Shown: piece after piece, positions 1-7,940 of the stretch
Numbering within the stretch: position 1 is the first letter of the stretch
How the letters are laid out: each line of letters opens with the position of its first letter
Notes under the pieces: model-generated
What the model was told of the DNA's origin: nothing
Database searches by the model: none
The model's input: only the letters and a program-made list of their open reading frames with translations
Assembly: GCA_038213375.1 (NCBI GenBank)
Contig: JBBQTB010000020.1
Location: forward strand, 33,032 to 97,031
Direction of reading: 5' to 3'
DNA length: 64,000 bases
Source: JAAUTT01 sp038213375
GTDB taxonomy: Bacteria; Bacteroidota; Bacteroidia; Bacteroidales; JAAUTT01
Translations under genes and position numbers: made by a program

Positions 1-1
1 A

Positions 2-862
2 GGAGCAACCATTTATTTTCACAAAAATTCGAACCTGCTGGTAAAAGGAACTCTTAAGGCTTTGGGCGAATTTGGTAAGCCTATTTCTTTCAAAAGCGAC
101 CGCCTCGAAAAAGAATACATCGATATTCCAGGACAATGGGGCGGAATTACCCTTCTTCCTGGAAGTAAAAACCATATCCTTAACTGGTTAGTGGTTGAAA
201 ACGGTACTTCTGGTATTGTTTTGGGAGGCATAAATGATTTTTCTAAACCCAATTTGGAGATTTCTAATAGCATTATTAAGAACATGGCATACAGTGCATT
301 GCTTGCTTATAATGCAAAAATTAAAGCAGTTAACTGTCTAATAGTAAATTCAGCAACATACACCTGCGGGCTCCTTGGTGGAGGTGATTACGAGTTTTAC
401 CACTGCACTCTGGGAAATTATTATAGAGCATATGTCAGTCGCAATTTTGCAATTCCAACACTTTATCTTTCAAACTATTTTATTGATAATCAAAACCCGT
501 CAATGAAAACAAACTCGGCACTAACAAAAGCTAATTTTTACAATTCGATTATTTATGGAACTAATACTGAGGAATTAGGTCTCGATTCCGTCGCATCTTC
601 TGTATTTCTCTATATATTTGATCATTGCCTGATAAAAAGCAAAAGATTCAACAATCGAAATACCAGTACTTTTTCCAATAATGTGTGGAACAGCGATCCA
701 AAATTTAAGTCGCCTGATAAGTTTGATTTTCAACTTGATACACTATCATCTGCACAAAATGCAGGAAATACCCAGATAGGGAAGCTTTTTCCGAAAGATC
801 TTGACAACAATGACCGCAAACTGATACCGGATATAGGCGCTTACGAAAGAATTGAAAAATAG
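2..862 (+). CDS. Right-handed beta-helix / choice-of-anchor Q surface protein, 5' end outside window
   Basis: The reading frame is open from the first complete codon at base 2, so the start lies upstream. About 286 residues are visible. The chain has short beta-strand turns rich in Asn, Gly and Ser, as in right-handed parallel beta-helix (pectate-lyase-like) surface proteins. The C-terminus has the Asp-rich DLDNNDRKLIPDIGAYE block, which I recognise as the end of choice-of-anchor Q proteins. Such proteins are exported and are often adhesins or polysaccharide-active enzymes. No substrate can be assigned from this fragment. The next gene starts 6 bases after the stop, so the two are probably cotranscribed. 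An in-frame TTG at 62 is internal and not the start. Confidence 0.75.
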   Translation, partial: GATIYFHKNSNLLVKGTLKALGEFGKPISFKSDRLEKEYIDIPGQWGGITLLPGSKNHILNWLVVENGTSGIVLGGINDFSKPNLEISNSIIKNMAYSALLAYNAKIKAVNCLIVNSATYTCGLLGGGDYEFYHCTLGNYYRAYVSRNFAIPTLYLSNYFIDNQNPSMKTNSALTKANFYNSIIYGTNTEELGLDSVASSVFLYIFDHCLIKSKRFNNRNTSTFSNNVWNSDPKFKSPDKFDFQLDTLSSAQNAGNTQIGKLFPKDLDNNDRKLIPDIGAYERIEK

Positions 863-867
863 CTCAA

Positions 868-1908
868 ATGAATTTTCGAATACTACTTCTTACGATAATT
901 TCACTATTTATAAATTGCCTTCCTATTTGCACAGCTCAATCGCGAGGCGATATTCGGGTAATGTTTTATAACACAGAAAACACCTTCGATACCGAAGATG
1001 ATCCGGCCACTTCCGACGATGATTTTACTCCCACTGGAAAACAGCATTGGACAATAAAAAAATACAATCAAAAACTCAATCATCTATACCAAGCCATCGC
1101 TGCCGTTGGTACGTGGCAGCCTCCCGAAATAATCGGGTTATGCGAAGTTGAAAACCGAAAAGTGGTTTACGATCTTCTTTACCAAACTCCACTTTCAAAA
1201 TACCGGTATAGCATAGTTCATTTCGATTCTCCCGATTTGAGGGGCATTGATGTTGCGCTTCTTTATCGCTCCGACAAAGCAAAAGTTTTAAATCAGCGCC
1301 CTGTTCACGTGCAGTTTATCGACAACCCTCAAAAAAAAACACGTGATATACTATTTGTGCAATTACAAATGACAACTGGAGATACAATTTGTATTTTTGT
1401 AAATCACTGGCCTTCGCGCCGGGGTGGTGAATTGGAAAGTGAGTCGTCACGAATCGAGGTCGCCGCCATTCTAAGGCATAGTGTTGATTCTCTCTTCCGT
1501 TTGAATTCTATGATGAAAATTATTGTTATGGGTGACTTTAACGATGATCCAACCAATTTTAGTATCGCGCACACATTAAATGCAATAACTGATACTACTA
1601 CTCCTTCCGGAAACCAATTGTACAATCTCTTTTTTAATCTAATGCGAACATCTAAAACTGGTACACATTACTTTCAAGGGCATTGGCAGGTAATCGACCA
1701 AATTATCGTTTCTGGAGGTTTGCTAATTCCATTAGGTGGGTTATGTGTTAACCCTGAAAATGCTCATATCTGTGCAGAAGATTTTTTATTACAGACCGAC
1801 AAACGAAATATCGGGCGTAAACCATTCCCAACATATTCAGGCCCAAGGTATATTGGCGGATATAGCGATCATCTGCCTGTTTATTTAGATCTTTTTTTGA
1901 AAAGATAA
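868..1908 (+). CDS. Secreted endonuclease/exonuclease/phosphatase family protein
   Basis: A protein of 346 residues with a hydrophobic N-terminal signal peptide ending near residue 23 (ICTAQS). The EEP fold is shown by VMFYNTENTFDTED near the start (metal-binding Asn and Glu), IIGLCEVEN (catalytic Glu), VNHWPSRRGG, VMGDFNDDP (Asp/Asn pair) and the terminal YSDHLPV (catalytic Asp-His). Length and motif order fit the standalone exported Mg-dependent EEP proteins common in Bacteroidota. Substrate could be nucleic acid or a phosphoester and cannot be told from sequence. It starts 6 bases after the beta-helix gene, likely the same transcript. Confidence 0.9.
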   Translation: MNFRILLLTIISLFINCLPICTAQSRGDIRVMFYNTENTFDTEDDPATSDDDFTPTGKQHWTIKKYNQKLNHLYQAIAAVGTWQPPEIIGLCEVENRKVVYDLLYQTPLSKYRYSIVHFDSPDLRGIDVALLYRSDKAKVLNQRPVHVQFIDNPQKKTRDILFVQLQMTTGDTICIFVNHWPSRRGGELESESSRIEVAAILRHSVDSLFRLNSMMKIIVMGDFNDDPTNFSIAHTLNAITDTTTPSGNQLYNLFFNLMRTSKTGTHYFQGHWQVIDQIIVSGGLLIPLGGLCVNPENAHICAEDFLLQTDKRNIGRKPFPTYSGPRYIGGYSDHLPVYLDLFLKR

Positions 1909-1961
1909 TCTTTATAATAAATGTCCTTTTTATTCACGCTGGTATTTTCCATTTTTGTATC

Positions 1962-4841
1962 ATGGAAAAAAAGTTTATTCTCGCTCTGTCTGAACATCGC
2001 GTTGTTGGCTATGTGTTTCACCCATATATAGCTGAATTACAAGGCAAATCAGATTATTTTACCTTGGTGGAACGACTCACAAACGACGATATCCGCAAAC
2101 GTGCTTCAGAATTCTCTGATGATCAAAAAAAAATAGTTAAACTGATTGAAGAATATAGCGATACCGATCTGGTTCGTGCCTTTTCAAAAAAAAAAATCAA
2201 TAATCAGGAATTTATCACCGGGATATCGAGTGAAATGCTTTTGAACCATATTCGACCTTACATTGAAAAACGGTTATTACGAATCATCGAAATACTTCGA
2301 ACATCATCAATAGAAGTATATTTTAAAGACTCTCCAAAACAGGTATACTGTTCCGAAAAAATTGAAATTGAAAAAGTTTCAGCTGAAGCAATATTTAACT
2401 TTATCCTTAATGAGGCTGAATTTAAATATTTTCTTTCCATCAGTCACAAGAACCAGGAGATGAAACTTACCAACAAGCCAGGCCTTATTCTGGTAAATGA
2501 GCCTTGCCATCTCGTGATAAATAACCGTTTACTTGTATTTAATGACATTGACGGGAAAAAATTAAATCCTTTTTTTCGAAACGAATTTATCAATGTTCCA
2601 AAAGCACGCGAAAAAGAATACCTCGAAAAGTTTGTACTGAATGCCATTAAAAAATTTCGTGTTAATTGTTCTGGTTTTCAAATAATAAATGAATCTCCAA
2701 TCCCAATCCCCCAACTTTCGCTGGAAGGTGACTTACGATACAATCCGGTATTAAACTTGACTTTCGACTATGGTAATAGTAAAATATTTCGTGCCGGTGA
2801 ACCTTTTGCCGTTACAGTAACCTTGCATTTGGAAGATAACAAGTATGTATTTTACAAAACTTCGCGTGATATTGCTTTTGAAAACTACACGATTGATTTA
2901 TTAAAATCGCTGGGGTTAAAAAACGATGGCTCATCATTTTTTCGGTTAGAATGCGATGCCAACGAATCTATCGACATCATGACATTCGATATGGTGAATT
3001 GGCTAAACACTTACCAAACAGAATTAAAACAACACAAATTTTTTCTAATCCAAATTTTTTACCCCAAACAATATTACATAAGTGCCATCGATCTAAAAAT
3101 GTCGTTTGGGAAAAAGGAGGATTGGTTCGATGTATACTCATCAGTTGTTCTGGGCGAATACAGCATTCCATTTGTACGTTTCCGGAGACATATTTTAAAT
3201 GGCAACAGAGAGTATATACTTCCCAATGGAGAAATTGCAATTCTTCCAAAGGAATGGTTTGCCAAATATTCTGATATGTTCTATTTTAGCAAAATTAATG
3301 ACGATCATTTTACATTTCAAAATATTCACTACCAAGAGCTTCATGAAATATTCTTGAGTTTTTCTAAAGAATACACACATTCCATTTTGGATTTATTCGA
3401 ATCATCAAAAACTCGTGAAAATCCGATTCTTCCCGAGATAAATGCAAACCTTCGACCTTATCAACAAGAAGGCTATTATTGGATGTATTGGCTCAATCAA
3501 AACCATATGGGAGCCTGTTTGGCCGATGATATGGGCTTGGGTAAAACATTGCAAACGCTGGTATTGCTTAAAAAATTAATAGAATCACTCGTCTCATCAA
3601 ATAAAATTGTACCTGCCACTCTAATTGTGCTGCCGGCCTCATTGGTGCACAATTGGTACAACGAAATTCAAAAATTCACTCCCAGCCTAAAAGTTTTGAA
3701 ATATATTGGTTCCGGACGCTCGGTCGAAATATCAGATTTGGGCAATTACAATATAGTTCTTACGACCTATGGAGTTGTTCGCAACGAATTTAACCTTCTA
3801 AAAGATTACCCGTTTTTCTATATCATTCTCGACGAAAGCCAAACTATTAAAAACCCTGAATCAAAAATTTTTCAGGCGGTTACGGAACTAAACTCACAAT
3901 ATAGGCTGGTGCTTACCGGAACGCCCATTGAGAACTCGTTAACCGACCTTTGGTCACAAATTGAATTTATCAATCCGGGATTGTTGGGTGACCTTCATTT
4001 TTTTCGACAGTATTTTGCCTATCCAATTGAAAAGGAAAATGATGAAAAAAAACAGGAAAAACTAAAACGGTTGATTCAGCCATTTATTCTCCGACGAACA
4101 AAACAGGAAGTAGCACCCGATTTACCCGCTCTTACGGAACAATTGCTATTTTGCACGATGAGTGAAAATCAAAAAGCATTTTATGAAGAAGAAAAGTCGA
4201 AAGTGCGAAACGAAATCCTAAGTTCGTTTGATCACAATGGCGTTGAAAAATCAAGCATCATGGTATTAAACGCACTAACCAGAATGCGACAGATTGCTAA
4301 CCACCCGGTAATGGTCGATAAATCTTATTTAGCCGATTCGGGAAAGTTTGAAGAAATAACCTCAAGTCTCGAAAATATGTTCTTTGAAGATCATAAAGTA
4401 CTTATTTTCTCATCATTTGTGAAGCATCTGGAACTTTTTAAGGATTTTTTCGAAGCCAAAGGCTGGCAATATTCCATGCTTACCGGCCAAACCAGAAATA
4501 GAGAAGAGGTGGTAAACGATTTTCAGACAAAGCCCGAAAATAAATTTTTTCTCATCTCATTGAAAGCAGGAGGTGTAGGACTTAATTTAACTGCTGCGGA
4601 ATATGTATTTATCATTGATCCATGGTGGAATCCGGCTGCTGAAATGCAGGCAATTAATCGTGCTCATCGCATCGGACAAATCAACAAGGTATTTGTGTAC
4701 AGGTTTATCTCTGCCGAAAGCATCGAGGAAAAAATCATTAAACTTCAGGAAAAAAAATCAGAACTGGCTGAAATATTTATCAATAATAACAATCCGTTCA
4801 AATCACTTTCGAAGGAAGATATTATGGAACTGTTTGAATAA
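1962..4841 (+). CDS. SNF2/SWI2-family helicase-like ATPase (959 aa)
   Basis: A superfamily 2 ATPase with the Snf2 helicase core in the C-terminal half. Walker A DDMGLGKT lies at about 522-529, the Walker B variant DESQ at 624-627, LTGTPIENSLTDLW follows as motif III, KAGGVGLNLTAAEYVFIIDP is motif V and NRAHRIGQ at 899-906 is motif VI. The first ~480 residues have no recognised domain and probably form the target-recognition module typical of bacterial Snf2 proteins, which translocate on dsDNA to remodel protein-DNA complexes. A second, larger Snf2 protein is encoded at 14034-18134. No restriction-modification partner is adjacent. Start: ATG 53 bases after the preceding stop. Confidence 0.93.
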   Translation: MEKKFILALSEHRVVGYVFHPYIAELQGKSDYFTLVERLTNDDIRKRASEFSDDQKKIVKLIEEYSDTDLVRAFSKKKINNQEFITGISSEMLLNHIRPYIEKRLLRIIEILRTSSIEVYFKDSPKQVYCSEKIEIEKVSAEAIFNFILNEAEFKYFLSISHKNQEMKLTNKPGLILVNEPCHLVINNRLLVFNDIDGKKLNPFFRNEFINVPKAREKEYLEKFVLNAIKKFRVNCSGFQIINESPIPIPQLSLEGDLRYNPVLNLTFDYGNSKIFRAGEPFAVTVTLHLEDNKYVFYKTSRDIAFENYTIDLLKSLGLKNDGSSFFRLECDANESIDIMTFDMVNWLNTYQTELKQHKFFLIQIFYPKQYYISAIDLKMSFGKKEDWFDVYSSVVLGEYSIPFVRFRRHILNGNREYILPNGEIAILPKEWFAKYSDMFYFSKINDDHFTFQNIHYQELHEIFLSFSKEYTHSILDLFESSKTRENPILPEINANLRPYQQEGYYWMYWLNQNHMGACLADDMGLGKTLQTLVLLKKLIESLVSSNKIVPATLIVLPASLVHNWYNEIQKFTPSLKVLKYIGSGRSVEISDLGNYNIVLTTYGVVRNEFNLLKDYPFFYIILDESQTIKNPESKIFQAVTELNSQYRLVLTGTPIENSLTDLWSQIEFINPGLLGDLHFFRQYFAYPIEKENDEKKQEKLKRLIQPFILRRTKQEVAPDLPALTEQLLFCTMSENQKAFYEEEKSKVRNEILSSFDHNGVEKSSIMVLNALTRMRQIANHPVMVDKSYLADSGKFEEITSSLENMFFEDHKVLIFSSFVKHLELFKDFFEAKGWQYSMLTGQTRNREEVVNDFQTKPENKFFLISLKAGGVGLNLTAAEYVFIIDPWWNPAAEMQAINRAHRIGQINKVFVYRFISAESIEEKIIKLQEKKSELAEIFINNNNPFKSLSKEDIMELFE

Positions 4842-4896
4842 CTCTAGTTCGACTTAGGCCGTTTATATCTTCCAAGGCTGCGCCTTTTTCTGGTGT

Positions 4897-4986
4897 TGTG
4901 CATCGTAAAATGCACAGATTCTAAGCTCATTAATCCAAGCACAAGCCTGATATGATATATTCGACTGAGGTACAACCTCAGCCGAA
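4897..4986. repeat. Pair of palindromes, REP-like
   Basis: Two short perfect or near-perfect hairpins lie in the convergent gap between the SNF2 gene and cca. One pairs TGTGCAT (4897-4903) with ATGCACA (4910-4916). The other pairs TTCG-A-CTGAGGT (4960-4971) with ACCTCAG-C-CGAA (4975-4986) around a three-base loop. The layout resembles the palindrome pair at 54953-54998. REP/RAYT-derived elements are one explanation; a bidirectional terminator is another, although neither hairpin has a T tract. Confidence 0.45.
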
Positions 4987-5008
4987 CGTGTAACCAGTAA
5001 CAAAAAAC

Positions 5009-6424
5009 TCACTTCAGCCCCAGTTCCTTTGCCTTTTCTAACATAAATTGATACGCGGCATTATATTCGTTAGGAATTATGCCATCAAGGATAGCATCCT
5101 TTATAGCATTTTTAATGATACCTACCTCTCTTGATGGTTTTATATTCAAAATTTTAATGATGTCGTCTCCTGTAACAGGCGGCTGAAAACAACGGATAGC
5201 ATCCCGTTCCTCTAGATCTTTTATTTTCTGCCTCACCAACTCGAAGTTTGCAAGGTATTTTTTTACTTTTTCAGGTATTCCTGAGGTAATATCAGCCTCG
5301 CAAAGCGTCATTAAATCATCAATATCCTCCCCGGCATCGAACATTAACCGACGAACGGCCGAGTCAGTTACAACCTCCTGAGAAAGCACGATGGGCCTTA
5401 AATGCAGAAGAACCAGCTTCTGAACATATTTCATCTTTTCGTTTAGTGGCAATTTCAATTCACGGAAAATATCGGGAATCATTTTTGCCCCCGAAAATTC
5501 GTGCCCATGGAATGTCCAACCTTGCTGAGGAAAATATTGCTTGGTTAAAGGTTTGGCAATATCATGCAATAAAGCCGCCCACCTAAGCCATAAATTATTG
5601 GTATTTTTGCTGATATTATCCAAAACCTTAAGACTATGAATAAAATTGTCCTTATGACCTTGGCCATTCTTCACCTCAACTCCTTTCAGTTCCGATAATA
5701 TTGGAAAGATGACTTTCAATAAACCACTTTGATCTAAAAGATAAAAACCAATGGATGGCTTTTTCGAAAGGAGTATTTTATTTAGTTCGTCGGCAATACG
5801 CTCCCTGGATACAATTTCAATTCGTGCTTTGTTTTTTGTTATAGAATCAAAAGTTTGCTCTTCAATGGTATACCCAAGCTGTGTGGCAAAACGAATAGCC
5901 CGGATCATCCGTAAAGGATCGTCCGAAAATGTTTTATCAGGATCGGCTGGGGTTCGTATTAACTTTTTCTTAATGTCATCCAGCCCTCCAAATGGGTCGA
6001 TGAGCTCACCAAAATTATTTTCGCTTAATCCAAATGCAAGAGCATTAATTGTAAAGTCTCTGCGAATCTGATCGTCATCCAGTGTGCCATCTTCAACAAT
6101 TGGTTTTCGTGAACTTCGGCGATAGGATTCTTTTCTGGCACCAACAAACTCAATATCCAGATCCTCATATTTAAGCATCGCCGTTCCAAAATTCCTGAAA
6201 ACAGTAACCCTTACATCTCTGCCAATTTTAGCGGCTACCTGTTCAGCAAACCGAATTCCGTTTCCAACAACCACGATATCAATATCATTTGAAGGACGAT
6301 TAATTATTGCATCCCTTACATATCCTCCAATAACGTATACTTCAAGTTTTTCGGAAGCAGCCACTTCGGCAAGAATAGCAAAAACAGGATGCTTAAGACA
6401 TTTGTGCATTTCCAATATAAACAA
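5009..6424 (-). CDS. cca: CCA tRNA nucleotidyltransferase with HD domain
   Basis: Adds or repairs the 3' CCA end of tRNAs. The N-terminal class II nucleotidyltransferase head shows GGYVRD at 33-38 and the metal-binding D-x-D at 47-49 (DID). RRDFTINALA at 121-130 and LRMIRAIRFA at 171-180 are the conserved neck motifs. A C-terminal HD hydrolase domain follows, with LLHDIAKP (H287, D288) and LVLLHLRP. At 471 residues it matches Bacteroidota HD-containing CCA enzymes. An alternative start at the internal Met6 (6409) is equally plausible because neither ATG has a clear ribosome-binding site. It is divergent from trxA. Confidence 0.93.
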   Translation of the reverse strand: MFILEMHKCLKHPVFAILAEVAASEKLEVYVIGGYVRDAIINRPSNDIDIVVVGNGIRFAEQVAAKIGRDVRVTVFRNFGTAMLKYEDLDIEFVGARKESYRRSSRKPIVEDGTLDDDQIRRDFTINALAFGLSENNFGELIDPFGGLDDIKKKLIRTPADPDKTFSDDPLRMIRAIRFATQLGYTIEEQTFDSITKNKARIEIVSRERIADELNKILLSKKPSIGFYLLDQSGLLKVIFPILSELKGVEVKNGQGHKDNFIHSLKVLDNISKNTNNLWLRWAALLHDIAKPLTKQYFPQQGWTFHGHEFSGAKMIPDIFRELKLPLNEKMKYVQKLVLLHLRPIVLSQEVVTDSAVRRLMFDAGEDIDDLMTLCEADITSGIPEKVKKYLANFELVRQKIKDLEERDAIRCFQPPVTGDDIIKILNIKPSREVGIIKNAIKDAILDGIIPNEYNAAYQFMLEKAKELGLK

Positions 6425-6525
6425 TTTTCAAAAAACGTGGCAAAATTACAATTTAAATTGTTTAATAAGCAATCACTTTTAAATTTGAGATCAAAGATTA
6501 TATTGTATTCTCATATTTACATATG

Positions 6526-6556
6526 TTGTTTTATACATATATTAATTGTATTTTTG
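6526..6556 (+). promoter_or_regulatory. Bacteroidota-type promoter of trxA
   Basis: TTG at 6526-6528, a 20-base gap, then a perfect TAnnTTTG box (TATTTTTG, 6549-6556). This matches the -33/-7 consensus of the Bacteroidota primary sigma factor. Transcription would begin a few bases downstream and leave a short leader before the trxA ATG at 6577. Confidence 0.6.
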
Positions 6557-6576
6557 TACCTAAAAAATTGTAAGCA

Positions 6577-6933
6577 ATGATTGAACATTTAACAGCAGAG
6601 ACATTTAAAAACAAAATATTCAATTACGAAATCAGTAAAGAATGGAAATTCGAAGGGAATTTACCTGCTTTAATCGACTTTTATGCCGATTGGTGTGGTC
6701 CATGCAAAATGGTTGCGCCTCTTCTTGAAGAACTTTCGTTAGAATATCAGGGAAAGCTCACCATTTATAAGGTAAACACAGAACAAGAACGAGAACTGGC
6801 ATCTGTGTTTGGGGTACAAAGCATTCCATCGTTGCTATTTATTCCAACGGAAGGTCAACCGCAAATGGCGATGGGAGCATTACCCAAAGAATCATTCAAA
6901 CAAGCGTTTAAAGAGGTATTGAATGTTGAATGA
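6577..6933 (+). CDS. trxA: Thioredoxin
   Basis: A 118-residue thioredoxin. The active site WCGPC is at residues 39-43 (C40, C43), preceded by ALIDFYAD, and the cis-Pro loop is SIPSLLF. There is no signal peptide, so it is cytoplasmic and acts as a general disulfide reductant. The ~25-residue N-terminal extension before the fold (MIEHLTAETFKNKIFNYE) is common in Bacteroidetes thioredoxins. It is monocistronic with its own promoter and convergent with the small CBM48 gene. Confidence 0.95.
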   Translation: MIEHLTAETFKNKIFNYEISKEWKFEGNLPALIDFYADWCGPCKMVAPLLEELSLEYQGKLTIYKVNTEQERELASVFGVQSIPSLLFIPTEGQPQMAMGALPKESFKQAFKEVLNVE

Positions 6934-6960
6934 TCTGTTAGAAATCAACGAGTTTACTGG

Positions 6961-7266
6961 TTATACAATAACAACAGAATTCTCGCTATGAAATTGGTTT
7001 GGAATCTGTTTATCAGCTTCTTTTTCAATCAGCCATCCAGAGCCGTCAACAAGATATTTGAACTCATATTCCTGTCCTTTTTTGAGGTCAACAGATATGG
7101 TATAATCACCCCCTTTGAGTTTTTTCATAGGAAGACTTTCAATATCCCAATCATTAAAATCACCTGCCAGATTGACTTTATTGGCTGCACTTACAATGTC
7201 TTTAGCCAATATAAAGGTTACTTTACATACTGACTTTTTTTCGAAATACTGTTTTTTTAAGCTCAT
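6961..7266 (-). CDS. Small CBM48 / isoamylase-early-set domain protein
   Basis: A 101-residue protein made of one glycogen-binding (CBM48/AMPK-beta-like) beta-sandwich. VTFILAKDIVSAANKVNLAGDFNDW opens the domain; LKGGDYTISVDLKKGQEYEFKYLVDG and the C-terminal half follow the family pattern of a surface tryptophan and a YEFKYLVDG strand. No catalytic domain or signal peptide is present. Standalone versions are common in Bacteroidota; their role, possibly glycogen or starch sensing, is not established. It is cotranscribed with the small gene 43 bases upstream. Confidence 0.85.
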   Translation of the reverse strand: MSLKKQYFEKKSVCKVTFILAKDIVSAANKVNLAGDFNDWDIESLPMKKLKGGDYTISVDLKKGQEYEFKYLVDGSGWLIEKEADKQIPNQFHSENSVVIV

Positions 7267-7308
7267 AATTTAATGTTTTAGATAATTTATTTTTCTAAAA
7301 TGTTGATT

Positions 7309-7500
7309 TTATGCTTTTACAACACAAAACACTTCATTAATAATATCTGAATGCGTATTTCCAAATTCAAGCATTACCCAATATCTAAGTTTTTCAATAT
7401 CGGGAGAGCTTAACCACTTTACCGACTTAATTAATTCTTTTTTAAACAAGTTAGCATCTTTGCAAACTTCTTGAAGGACAAATTTCTGTAATTCCAACAT
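7309..7500 (-). CDS. Small hypothetical protein (63 aa)
   Basis: An acidic-to-neutral 63-residue protein, predicted mostly helical, with no signal peptide or membrane segment. I recognise no family. The ATG at 7500 follows a plausible AT-rich leader, and the gene ends 42 bases before the CBM48 gene on the same strand, so they may form a two-gene operon. The even amino-acid composition (KSVKWLSSPDIEKLRYWV) looks like a real protein, but this is not proven. Confidence 0.5.
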   Translation of the reverse strand: MLELQKFVLQEVCKDANLFKKELIKSVKWLSSPDIEKLRYWVMLEFGNTHSDIINEVFCVVKA

Positions 7501-7887
7501 TGATTTAATTTTTAATAAAAGGCAACTGTTTGGATTATCTACTCAAATAAAACCACTTAATCAAAACAGCCTTATAAAGTTTGAGCAAACAGAATGCCAA
7601 TATTTAAAACAAAAGTTAGAATTTATTCTATTTACAATGATTATCTGCCTATTAAATCATATGTTAAAATAAGTTAATAATACAATCCTTTGACAAATTG
7701 TCAATAAAAGATAAACATGACAGGTTAAATTGATATAAATTTGGGGTTGTCAGTAAAACTATCTAGATAATTGTAATACAATACTATAGAAATGTGAAAC
7801 AACATCCCGAAATGGGAAAAATTGAATTTTGGAGTATTTTGTCGGTCGAAAATATAGCGAATTTTACTTTGACACTTTAGAAAAACT
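7501..7887. other. AT-rich intergenic region, no gene seen
   Basis: About 390 bases between the small operon and the terminator of the next gene. No reading frame of note and no tRNA-like or repeated sequence was seen. It should hold the promoter for 7309-7500, but no TAnnTTTG box stands out at a convincing distance. Confidence 0.4.
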
Positions 7888-7923
7888 AACCTGTTTTACC
7901 TTGAATCTCAAGGGAAACAGGTT
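7888..7923 (-). terminator. Terminator hairpin of the 7941-10226 gene
   Basis: A perfect 9-bp stem (AACCTGTTT at 7888-7896 with AAACAGGTT at 7915-7923) encloses an inner CCTTG/CAAGG stem. On the minus strand the hairpin starts 18 bases after the stop codon and is followed by a short T run. This fits an intrinsic terminator. Confidence 0.7.
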
Positions 7924-7940
7924 ACTTTTTCAGCTTTTCA

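Noticed and set aside
6389..6580. 63-residue plus-strand frame between cca and trxA
   Set aside because: It overlaps the cca start and the trxA promoter; composition is that of AT-rich non-coding DNA.
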